Assembly (NCBI GenBank): GCA_001910725.1
Contig: MJGA01000018.1
Location: forward strand, 372,001-436,000
Source of the DNA: Phanerodontia chrysosporium
Taxonomy: Eukaryota > Basidiomycota > Agaricomycetes > Polyporales > Phanerochaetaceae
Reading direction: 5' to 3'
DNA: 64,000 nucleotides
Part shown: positions 23,031 through 32,872 of the stretch, in pieces
How the letters are laid out: every line of letters begins with the position of its first letter
How positions within the stretch are numbered: position 1 is the stretch's first letter
Made by a program: the position numbers and the translations under genes
The notes under the pieces: generated by a model
Seen by the model: only the letters and a program-made list of their open reading frames with translations
Told to the model about the DNA's origin: nothing
Database searches by the model: none

Positions 23031-24267
23031 TCTTCACTTGTGCGAATGAACACGTATGGTTATGATGTAGTTGAGACGGGACATAGATAGGAAAGCAACG
23101 GATAGGACTTCAGCTGTCCGGATTTGCATCCTGCCATGGTGGACGTCATAACCATGTGAGCGCCTGCGAGGCGTTGGCGGCGCTTGCTGGTTTCAACCGT
23201 ACCATCATGAGCAATCCTACATGGCTTTCCAAGCGAAGCTCCAAGGCCAACGCTATTCTTTCGCTGGCCTTTCCTCGCGACGGCAAATCCAGAAGATGTA
23301 GGACACATCGAACATGGTCATGATCAATCAGACACGGGAGCGACAGTATCTCGCTGCTCAACGCCACATTGTAGAGGTATATATCTCCCTGGCCAGTACA
23401 TTCACGCCTCTGTCTATGACGGTCTCAGCTATACGTCGGACGACTCATCTTTTTGGGAGGCCCACTTTCTCCGAGCAGCCCTGTATGGTGTCGGCCGAGC
23501 GTCGCAACGTCGCTCGTGTATGAAGAGCTGGTCCTCCTGCTCTCCACAGCTTGTCGACATACCATTGCGTTGACGTGTGTCGCAGGTCGCGCGTCACCAT
23601 CAAAACGCTCGGGGTGAGTTTCGTCACGCCTTTTTCGTCGTAGCGGTCGCTCAAATCACGACTGCTCCCACCGCCGAGCCGGAAGTTGTCGTATCGAGTT
23701 CAACACTGCGATCCTTACATTGCCTTTATATTTTCAGTGAGTCTGTCAGTCCCGACTGCCCTCCGCCTGAGTATATTGTGGGTAAACGTCGTGAAGGGTG
23801 AGCGCGAGCGTTATCGCGTTATGCGTACCAGCACTTACAGACGAAACAGCAACTCTACCTGCGAGTAGGCGGACAGTCTGGCTGCAGTCGCGGGTACATG
23901 GACGTATTCTGAGTTGACAGCAGCGCATGCATGTCAGTGATAGGCGCGACTCCCTCTCTTCGTGGCGCAGGAGATATGTTTTTCCCATCCCGCAGCGTAC
24001 GTCATGATCGACAACTTGTCAAACCACCTCGCGTGGAGTCTGTTTTCGCCACGGTACGTTCACTCATTGTCATGATTTGTGGACGAGAAAAAAATTGAAC
24101 GGGCGGTATGTTTATTGCACAGAACATAAGAGTCTCAATGCAGAACGGAGAGCGAAGGCTATAGAAGAGTATTAAGGAGCGTACTGGCCGAGGTACCGGT
24201 GTCAGCTTATAGCATAAGCTATACGATCGGAAGGGCTTACCAAATCGCTGGAGTGTGTATTACCAGA
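23031..24267. other. Intergenic region upstream of the polymerase gene
   Basis: About 1.2 kb. Several short frames; a weakly hydrophobic stretch (ALRLSILWVNVVKG) around 23760-23800 could be a relic of a membrane-protein gene, but I could not assemble exons. The ~100 bp next to 23030 are the likely polymerase promoter. Confidence 0.3.
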
Positions 24268-24380
24268 CATCAACAGACCTGAATGGAAACGCCGACTGCT
24301 GCAACGTGGTTCGATTAGGTGAAGTCAAGATTCCCGGACAGGCTAGCGGTTGCTGCCAGCCACAAACAGCTCCTGTAGCG
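24268..24380 (-). repeat. Diverged single unit of the palindromic repeat
   Basis: The sequence has the same order of elements as the units at 24628-24759 and 24951-25081 (GGAAACGCCGACTGCTGCAA..., ATTCCCGGACAGGCTAGCGG, CAGCTCCTG) but with many changes and a shorter length. It sits ~360 bp from the next unit, close to the ~320-bp period of the array. Confidence 0.55.
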
Positions 24381-24567
24381 AATGTCTATTGAAGGTTATC
24401 GGTGAGCAGCCAGAATCGACTCTATAATTTGAGGACTAACGTCATGCTGTAGGACTCTACCATCGTGTCTCAACGACCTAAGCCTCCCCCATTCCCCTCT
24501 CCTCCCGACGCCAACATTAATGCTCTTGTTGAGGTGGCATTGTCGCCTTCAAAGTCATATCAGACAC

Positions 24568-25310
24568 GAGCACATCGAGAGACAAAGCGAAGACGTACCG
24601 GCTTGTTGGACCATGCGAGCTGAGGGGCATCGACAGGCCTGTGCGGGAACCCCGCCGACTACTGCAACTAGGATCGACTCGGCAAAGCCGAGGTTCCCGG
24701 AAGGGTCGTCGGAAGGGCTAGCGATACCTGCCAGCCGCGCACAGCTCCTGCTGTCGATGCCCGGTCCCGAGTGCGTCGCTCTCCGGAGCGGTGGGTAATG
24801 GTCATGTTGCGTTGCTCGACGGCCAATGGGCGGAGGTCGTCGTCGTCGCGGAGTCTCTGCTACAGGAGAGAGCTCGGTTAGGTCGACGGCGCGGAGAGAT
24901 GGTGTACGAGACTCACCGAGAGCGTCGCGCATTCCTGCTGGTCCGGTACCACCGACAGGCCTGCATGGGAACCCCGTCGACAACAGCGGCCAGGCTCGAC
25001 TCAGCAGTGCCGAGGTTCCCGACCGCGTCGTCGACAAGGCTAGCGGTACCTGCCAGCCACATGCAGCTCCTGCTGTCGGTGCCCGGCCCTGGTGTTATGG
25101 GGTGGTGGTGGTGGTAGTGGTGTCCGTTGTCGACGACGACCGCCTTGCTCCATGCTGAGGGAGTAGGGAGTGGTGGTAAGGAGCGAGGGTGGCGAGGCGA
25201 GAGGTTGATGGGCTGGAAGGGCGAGGGAAGGGGGCTATTTATGCGTTTCCGGAGAGAGGCTGGCAAGGCATCACGTTACTCGTTTGTTGACAGAGTCCCG
25301 GCCGGGGAAT
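24568..25310 (-). repeat. Inverted-repeat family, copy B (pairs with 10990-11710)
   Basis: Reverse-complement partner of copy A. Read on the minus strand it has the same TATA box, leader, ATGGAGCAAGG start (around 25153), the unit 1 palindrome (25081-24951), a GTGAGT...CTGTAG intron-like segment and the unit 2 palindrome (24759-24628). It is ~22 bp longer, mainly because of a run of CCA triplets after the ATG; the 24-bp length difference there keeps the reading frame. One frame (GTDSRSCMWLAGTASLVDDA...) is open here through unit 1 but broken by TGA in copy A. The pair faces inward around ~12.9 kb that contains the MFS, two seven-TM genes and the polymerase. Confidence 0.75.
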
Positions 25311-26407
25311 CCTCCGCGAGAGAGGCCTCCGGAGGTTGTGGTAGCCAAGTTATTTGAGGTTATCTGTGGTCTGTTCCGGATGCATGAGCTATGGGGCACC
25401 ATCACAGGGCTTCCCCGATGATATGGCTCAGTATAAGACGCATAATCTGCATTTTTACGCCGCTGTAGAACACAGGGTGCATAGCTGTGCGTCCATTCTT
25501 GGTGCGCCTCCGGCGTCGGCGTGAATCGAAGAGCTGGCAGCCGCCGCCAACATCATCCCAAACAGTAATACCTTCCTATTTCGGACGGTACACTCGCAGA
25601 CGCCCAGAGGTTGACCTTCAACCACCATCTCGTTCTTGCCCTCTGCTACAATTTCATGTCTCTGTTGTCGCCGAGGCTATACTTTGATCTCGTTTTTGGT
25701 GCAGGTTTTGACGTTGGGTTACCCCTTGCATTCGACCTGAAGCGCGTCACATTCTCAACAGCCGTACTACATTCTCAGACTCCGTTGGCGTACAGTGCGG
25801 ATGCCCGCAGACGATGCATCATTGCACGTTGAGTGCTGGGTACTCTTATCGGTCTATCTTCTTTCCGTCCTTTCTGTACATTGACCGCCAGGCGAGAAGT
25901 TTTATATGCGAGTCCCTGCCAAGGCGGTGCGCTGTCGAGCGTTGCCGATCCCAACCGGCAAACGGGTCGTGTTCGTCGGGAGCACATTTTGTAGAATACT
26001 AATCAGGTTTGCACTTCATTTTGTGCTTGGACCACTCATACTCTTGGCCGGAGGTCGAAAGTGTCCGCGACGTCCGATTCACGTCGAGCGACCGGAGGTC
26101 CGATGGAGCTGCCTTGGTACCTTGCCTCCGGAACGCGAAGTGTGCGTCCGGCCATCGCAGAAGCATGCCCAGGCATGGAACTGCCATCTTGTACGCATCC
26201 ATACATCGGGATCTCATTATAACGTCCTTCGACGTGCCTGTGCGTCGCCAAGCGCAGCTGCGGGTCACGTTCCCGCTGACCGCGATCGCTGTCAAGGTAC
26301 GCTGAACTTAAGTATCTTCCACCAGCACTGATTGACAAAATTCTTATATAGAGTGCCTATGATGGTCTCGGCGACCGTGCCGCCCCACCCTCCAGCAGCA
26401 AAGCATC
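25311..26407. other. Intergenic region upstream of seven-TM paralogue 3
   Basis: About 1.1 kb, no gene assembled. TTATATAGAG at 26342-26351, about 60 nt before the next ATG, is a good TATA candidate. Confidence 0.45.
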
Positions 26408-27545
26408 ATGTCGACGAACCTCAACTATGCCCGCCTTGGGGGTATCGAGAAGGGCGAGCTGCCCGGTGCTATCGTCTTCGCCGCCATATATGTACCTCTG
26501 TTCGTGTTGAACGCCGTACGGAGCATCCGTCACCCAACCTACGTTCTCATCGTTCTCTCGCTCTTCTGCATTAGTACGCCCATCGCCACACTTCTCCCGA
26601 CTCAGCGTTGATCCTGAACCTCAGTGCGAATCACGGCGTTTATACTTCGAGCCATCCTCTCCGGGAGCAACGCAGCAGGAGAGAATATCAATCTCGTCAT
26701 CGCAGAAGCGATTATCTACTCTGTCGGTTTCTTCGGTCTGCTGTACTCAGCGTACACGCTCGTCCTCGACCGGTGCGCAATGTCGTTGCCCCTGCCAAGG
26801 CGTTACTGACATGCTGTGACCTGTAGCGAGCGTATGACCCACTCTCACGGATCAGGGTCTCGCCTCGTCTCCCTGTGCCTCCGACTGCTCACCAACCGGA
26901 GGCTCGTCCGCGTCGCACTCCTCGCGGCAGTCGCGTTGGGCATCACAGCCGGCGTACGTCTCCACCCTTTTGACCATCCGCGCGGTCCACTTACCGGACA
27001 GGCAGTCTACGATGGGCTCGCAGCAGCAGTCAACTCTTAATACCGGACGTACGCTCCGCAAGGCGAGCATCTACATCTTCCTCGCCATCGCCGCATGCCT
27101 TGTCCTCGTGACAGGGCATCTTGCGGCAAGCGAACTCCCTGGTGGGTCTCTCTTCCTCTCCTGCATGATATGCCGTCGTTGCTCAAACTGGACCATGCGC
27201 AGGAATGAAGGGCGACGCACCGCTCGGCCGGCGGTACCGCACCATCGTGCTCCTCGGCATCGCGTTCCTCTGTCTGGTGCGCGAGGCATTCTTCGCTGCC
27301 ACACATAATCATCCGGCTAAGGTTTGTTCGTCTCGTGTATCCACGAGATCGGTAGCTGAACGACCGATATACAGCAGGACAACCCGCGCCTCTGGTACCC
27401 GCTGTCCGCGCTCACAGAGCTTCTTGCAGTCCTCCTGTTCGCGATGCCGGGGCTCGTGCCCTCGAGACGAGAGATAGCCGAGGCGGAGAAGTACAAGACA
27501 GGCGTATCCGACTCTGAGGTCGAGATGCGAGGTTATAGCGCTTGA
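26408..27545 (+). CDS. Seven-TM fungal membrane protein, paralogue 3
   Basis: Six exons with the same phases as the paralogues at 17475 and 19240. N-terminus MSTNLNYARLGGIEKGELPG; helices AIVFAAIYVPLFVLNAV, the TAFILRAILSG helix, AIIYSVGFFGLLYSAYTLVL, VRVALLAAVALGITAG, IYIFLAIAACLVLVTGHL, TIVLLGIAFLCLVREAFFAA and ELLAVLLFAMPGLVPS. The tail is acidic and ends at TGA 27543-27545. It is closer to paralogue 1 than to paralogue 2 (shared IEKGELPGAI-type start and the same PSRxEIxEAE tail), which suggests duplication of paralogue 1 or a shared ancestor after paralogue 2 split. It lies outside the inverted-repeat-bounded block. Confidence 0.8.
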
Positions 27546-27793
27546 TCCGCGCTCGCGATAGACCTGGTCTCGGACAAGATATCCCTGGCAAACCTGCCAA
27601 TCCTGGCTCACACATCTTCGTTCCATGGCTTGCTTCAATATACTGACAACGAGCTGAGTGGCAATGCCAACCGCTAGGTGGGGTATGAATCTTGTTCCAT
27701 ATTCCATTGCATCTTCGTACACAATACAGACATGGATGCTCTATCTAAACGTTTCTGGAAAGCCACGCCGCCGAGATCGACAGCCAAGCACTC

Positions 27794-29686
27794 TTAGATC
27801 CTAAGCGTCTCCCTCTTCCACACACGCCTGCCACGGACCCACGTGCTTTGGACGTAGCCCTTGCGGTCGAGGACGATGAGGTCCGCATCGGCGCCGGGGC
27901 GGAGCGTGCCCTTGCGGGCCTCGATACCGAGGCAGCGTGCAGGGTTGTACGTCGCGCACTTGATCGCCTCGCCGAGCGAGCAGCCAGTGAAGCGCGAAAA
28001 GTTGCGCACGCACTTGTCGAGCGTGACCGCGCTGCCTGCGAGCGTGTCCGTGCCCTCGAGGTACAGCTTGTCGCCCTCCTTCACGAAGCGCTTCCCGTCG
28101 CGCCACTCGTGCACGCCGTCCTTGAGGTGCGGGTCGAGGATCTTCATTGCTGTGGACTGGTCAGCATCCGCGCTCCGGCGGTGGGAGTGGGGGCGTACCA
28201 TCTGTGATGAGAATGCAGCCTTCCGGGTATGCAGAGTATGCAAGCTATGGGAACGAAATCAGACACGGGTGGCTAGGGGTGGGTACAAACACCACATACG
28301 CGGACAGAGTTCGGGTGCGAGTGGATGCCATCGACGATGAGCTCGTAGAACGGACGCTCGAACGACAGACGCGTCGTCTCGCCCTTCTTGAGGTGCAGGT
28401 CCGTGTCGATCGGCGCGAGGATCGGCGTCTGCGGGGGCGTGACGAGCTCGTCGAACGCCTCCGAGGTCGCCTTCGCGCCGCCATCGCCGTGCGCCTGCAG
28501 CGCGCGCTTCGCGAGCGATGCGGACGAGCCACTGCGCGAGAGCGCGGCGCCCGTGCTCGCGAAGCTCGGGCCGATGGGCGACGTCGGCGACGTCGGCGGC
28601 ACGAAGGATAGATGCGGCGACGCGCCGAGCAGGCCAATGATGCACGGGTCGCGGTGGTGCAGCTGCGGCATGGCGTTGAACAAATGCGTGATGAGCCGTG
28701 CGCCGCCCATGACAGCGGCCGTGGCGATGTCGGTGGAGGCGATACTGCACGAGTGGTGAGAAGGCATCGAGGACTGCGCGCATATATCCACTCACCTGTG
28801 GCCAATCGAGAAGACGACGCCACGCTTGGTTGCTTCCTCCATAGCGGCCCGTACGCCGTTGATTTCAGGTGCAGCAGTGATGATACGGACGCCGAGGCTA
28901 TCAGAGTGTCCTTCACAGGCCATGAGCCAGTCCTCCTGGTGCGCGAGGTTCTCCGCGCCGTAGACTTTCTCGAACGAAGCGAGGCCCTCGTCAGCCTTCA
29001 GGAGGAATTCTGGAGCGTGTGCACCACGTTTGGCCATCTGGATAAAGGGACCTTCAGCGTGCCAACCAAGCATAGTGGCAGAATTTGGTGAGGAGTAGGG
29101 GCGGAGGAGGTGAAGAAGGGTCGGGTACAGGGATTTTTCTTGAGTCTAGGGACGTCATGCTCAGCATCTATCTTCAGCAATTATCAAGTTGTTGCATACG
29201 ATGATAGTTGGCACTAGCCTGCGCAGATATTCAGCATCGTCAAAAGAGTTCAATGCTGCAATACGCACGATGTAACACCAGTCTCGATGATCTTTTCTGC
29301 AACGGTCTTGAGGCCATTGCGGTACGCTTCGTGGTCACCGTCAAATACGGAGAAATCAAAGCCATAGGCACCATTGATCTGAATGTCAATATAACCCGGG
29401 CTAGGAGGAGTTTAACATCTGAGCAACGGCAAATAACGGTATGACGTACCTCAGGATGTTGCCTCCGAGGTCAATGACGCGAGCAGGACGTTCACCCCGT
29501 GCAAAGAACGTGCGCTGTGAATACGTCTTAGCGGAGAACGACGCGAAAGATGCCTAGGGGACATGCCTGTGCATCCAGAATAACCCCTCTACGCTCGTCA
29601 ATCCAGAGATCTTGCTCAATGAGGCTGCCATCCTCCTGTGGCAGCAGGCAGTTCGTGAAGCAGACGAGGCCGTTCTCTGACTCCAT
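27794..29686 (-). CDS. nagA: N-acetylglucosamine-6-phosphate deacetylase
   Basis: Amidohydrolase of amino-sugar catabolism: GlcNAc-6-P to GlcN-6-P plus acetate, in the cytosol. Visible blocks are the N-terminal MESENGLVCFTNCLLPQEDG, LGWHAEGPFI (metal-binding Glu), VRIITAAPEINGV, VVFSIGHR, GGARLITHLFNAMPQLHHRDP (His ligands), GLIVDG-like FYELIVDGIHSHP, and the C-terminal CATYNPARCLGI...GADADLIVLD. Stop TAA at 27794-27796. Several short introns. I prefer ATG 29686 over the in-frame ATG 29761 because a TATA box (29768-29775 on the minus strand) is only ~14 nt from the latter. A Ser/Thr/Pro-rich insert of about 70 residues (SPTSPIGPSFASTG...) follows the HHRDP block and is absent from bacterial enzymes. 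Confidence 0.87.
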
Positions 29687-29767
29687 GACTGGCTGTTCAG
29701 AGTGGTTTGGGGGAGAAGGGGATGGGCGGGGAGGGGTGCTGCAGCGGTGCTCGGGTGTCATATGGGC

Positions 29768-29775
29768 TCTATATA
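29768..29775 (-). promoter_or_regulatory. TATA box of the GlcNAc-6-P deacetylase gene
   Basis: Minus-strand GTATATAG lies ~85 nt upstream of the preferred start codon at 29686, the usual distance in fungi. Confidence 0.55.
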
Positions 29776-30725
29776 CGCAGCGCTAGCCTCTCAAAGCTCG
29801 ATCGGAGCCACCGGGCAGATAGCCCGGAGGGACCTCGCCGCGATCCCAGACATGGCGTCCGTAGCTCCTCGAATCATCCTCGAACGTGCTCTGGCCCTGC
29901 GAATCACACGAACGGCGGGACTCGTCGTGACTAGGATCAGCCAGCACCGCGAGCAAAGAAGCCTGCACTGCTTGGTCCCCCGTGCTACTCACTGAATCGC
30001 CATGGGCGAGCGCACCATACGAGACGGCTCGGTGCTGGAAGCTCTGCACATGGTTTTGCACATGCTTCAGGGCGGCACTGCGTGTTGGCTATCGGCTGGC
30101 GGTGATGCTCGAAAATGAAAGTCGAAGTCAAAATCCAAGCGATTAGATTGCTGCTCAAGAATTATCTTATCTGGCTGGTGACCGATAAGATGCTCGGGCT
30201 CATTGGGCGGAAACACAAATTGTTATTTGGGTATACGAGCCACGCCCAGGGAAAACTCCCGTATCCATGGATTGAGTATCGAGAGCTCCGGCAGGGAGCA
30301 CGCAGAGCAGTAACTGTGGCCGCGCAGCGACCCTGGGATCTGTGGAAAATGCGGCGATCCTACACATAGACTGTTCAGGCTCAGGCTGAGCGAGAAATCT
30401 CATGCGCCGCTGAGTGGGCGTGCTGCTTCCGGTGTCGGCTTCGCTGCCTACCGCGGTCTACCCGTTCGCGAGCCTGCCTCCTTCCTCCATCCACCTCGGT
30501 GCATTCGACGCGGCTCGTTTTATGCAGATACCCGCCGTGGATGCCCGCATTGTTCTATATTTCGCCATCCTCAGTCGTCTCTAGTCAGCAGCAAGCGTGG
30601 GAAAACATGACTTCAGCTGACCGGGGCGGAAATTGTAAATTCTCGAATCCTGCGCACCTCCTTCACCTTCCCTACCCAAGCCCCTCCTCCTCATCCTCGT
30701 CCCATTTCTCAACCGGCCGCTCGCC
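29776..30725. other. Divergent intergenic region
   Basis: About 0.95 kb between a minus-strand and a plus-strand gene, with both promoters expected here. No gene or repeat seen. Confidence 0.4.
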
Positions 30726-31764
30726 ATGGGATCCTACCAACCCCCGACAACGTTCACCGACCCGCCAAACTACTCCTTCCCGACGCACCGCCTTCAGCGG
30801 ACGCTCCGCAATGCCGAGAAGCAGCCCATCGTCCTCGTCGCATGCGGCTCCTTCAGTCCCATAACGTACCTGCATCTCCGCATGTTCGAGATGGCCAAGG
30901 ACTATGTTCGCCAGAATACCGATTTCGAGATCGTTGGGGGATACCTCAGTCCCGTCAGTGACCAGTATAACAAGCCCGGCTTACTCGCCGCGCACCACCG
31001 GTAAGCGCGCTGTGCTAGCCGACGTGACTCGCGTTCCTCACATACATTATAGTGTGAACATGTGTACCCTCGCTGCAGAGCAGACTTCGTCATGGCTCAT
31101 GGTTGACCCATGGGAGGCCTTCCAGTCGTACCAGCGTACCGCGGTCGTGCTCGACCACTTCGATCACGAGATAAACACGAAGCTCGGCGGTGTCTACACG
31201 CAGGACGGCGAGCAGCGGAACGTGCGGGTGATGCTCCTCGCAGGCTCAGACCTCATTGCGACGATGAGCCAGCCTGGGGTCTGGTCGGAAGCGGATGTGC
31301 GTACCATTCCTATGCTCTGCGCGTCTGTTTCACCCGATCTCATGACTGCGTCGTGTGCCCTGCTCTCCTAAATTCCTCACGCGTTCCCGCACTCCTTCCC
31401 GCACACAATTCCGATACGGCAGCTCGACCACATTCTCGGGCGCTACGGCGTGTTCATTGTCGAGCGGGCAGGCTCCGACCTCGACCAGGCCATAGACAGC
31501 CTCGCGCGATGGCGGCACAATATCCACCTCGTGCACCAGCTCATCCAAAACGACGTGTCGTCCACGAAGGTCCGCCTGTTCCTCAGGCGTGGACTCTCCG
31601 TGCGCTACCTCCTCCCGTCACAAGTTGTCGACTACATCGAGCAGAACGGGCTGTACGTGGGCGACGGTGCAGATCAGTCTGCGGCGAGCGGGGCTGTGGC
31701 GGCGGAGAAGGAGCGTGCCAAGGACAAGGAGGAGGGTCCTAGCACACCAAAGCTGCAGTCATGA
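30726..31764 (+). CDS. NMA1: Nicotinamide/nicotinic acid mononucleotide adenylyltransferase
   Basis: Nucleotidyltransferase of NAD synthesis: NMN or NaMN plus ATP to NAD or deamido-NAD. Exon 1 (30726 to ~31001) has IVLVACGSFSPITYLHLRMF, the GxFxPxxxxH active-site motif. Intron 1 is GTAAGC...TTATAG, giving AAHHRVNMCTLA. Exon 2 has SWLMVDPWEAFQ and LLAGSDLIATM. Intron 2 is 31297-31422. Exon 3 has RYGVFIVERAGSDLD, NDVSSTKVRLFLRRG (the conserved ISSTKVR motif) and SVRYLLPSQVVDYI. The last ~40 residues are a charged low-complexity tail. Length ~285-290 aa, typical of eukaryotic NMNAT. ATG 30726 is preceded by a C/T-rich leader. Stop TGA at 31762-31764. Confidence 0.88.
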
Positions 31765-32872
31765 TGCCTTCCCACAGGCTAAGCAAAGTTACCCGCCGTG
31801 TTTCACACACTTCATTGCAGCTATCGCACAAACCCAAAGTGTACAAGCCTTCCCGGATACCTCTATCTATTGCTAGATTTCTCGACTGCGTGGTGGCCTT
31901 TCGTTATAGGGAAGTTACGGACGTTCGATGCATTGTAAATTCGTCTTGTACATGTACATCTAATCAGCTGCTTCAGTTACCCTGGATCCTCGCTCCGCAT
32001 CTGGCTAGCTTTTATTCAGGATTGAACAACGTTTCCTCCCGTCTTCACGTACATTGGCGGAGTGGAGTACAGCCACTCGCCTTCGCGAAAGTGCCGCATA
32101 TGGACCGCAGAGGACCGGGGCTGCACCGAACCTCGGAGAGCCCACCTTATCTGCTGCGGGAGGTGCGTCTTGTGGCGCCCTGGAGCAGAGTGGGTCGCCA
32201 TGTCAGCAGGGTCTGTTGTGGAATGATGCCTGGTGACCTGGTATCAAGTCTTCGTCATGGTACATATTTAATTGTGCGGAAGGTGAGATGTGGGTCCTGA
32301 GGTATGGTTGTTTCGAGTCATGGCATCGCAGTCGAAAGTGGTTGGATCCCTACAATGAGCTGGAATTGAGCGTGCCGTCACCCCTTCAAACGGCTGTAAA
32401 TGTCTCTCCAGACCTACCCTGCACTAGTCGACAGCTTCTATGTGGTTTGGGAGGCGCGAACGTAGACGGATGCCAAATCCGGCTCCATCACTGCGTGCCA
32501 GCCCTGTATAGTGAAGGGGGTCTGTAGAGCGGATACACGCACCTGTAGATATGCTCTGAATAAACGAGCTTGCGAATATCCTCCTGAGATGACGATAGCT
32601 GGGCTAATCAGACTCTGCGCAACCCGGCTGAGTAGATGCCTCGGCTGCTGGTGCTAGAGCGCCTATGCACACCTATCGAGAGTACGTCTAGGTCGTCTGA
32701 GCAGATGTCAGACTAGCTGACCTCCTGTGTCCTGGCAGCTCTCCAGCTAGGTGGCCTAGGGTTAAGCCCGGGACTTGTGAATATCATGAGCCCCGGTTAG
32801 GCATATAATCCACATGCATTCACCCAAACCGCCACCTTGCCGTGCCGGGCCCTTCGAGTTGTCCTAAGCAGG
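31765..32872. other. Gap between NMNAT and the transposon gene
   Basis: About 1.1 kb. It should contain the left end of the Tnp2 transposon. I looked for a CACTA-type end matching something right of 55.6 kb and did not find a convincing pair. GCATATAATCC at 32801-32811 may be the transposase promoter TATA. No other gene. Confidence 0.4.

Noticed and set aside
24780..25160. Plus-strand ORFs across repeat copy B as protein genes
   Set aside because: Antisense to the TATA box and intron signals of the repeat, and the frames owe their openness to GC bias.
29687..29761. Upstream in-frame ATG at 29761 of the deacetylase gene
   Set aside because: Only ~14 nt from a TATA box, so most transcripts would start downstream of it.
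31765..32872. CACTA-type terminal inverted repeat (CACTAGTCG near 32422)
   Set aside because: No matching inverted copy found right of 55.5 kb, so likely chance.
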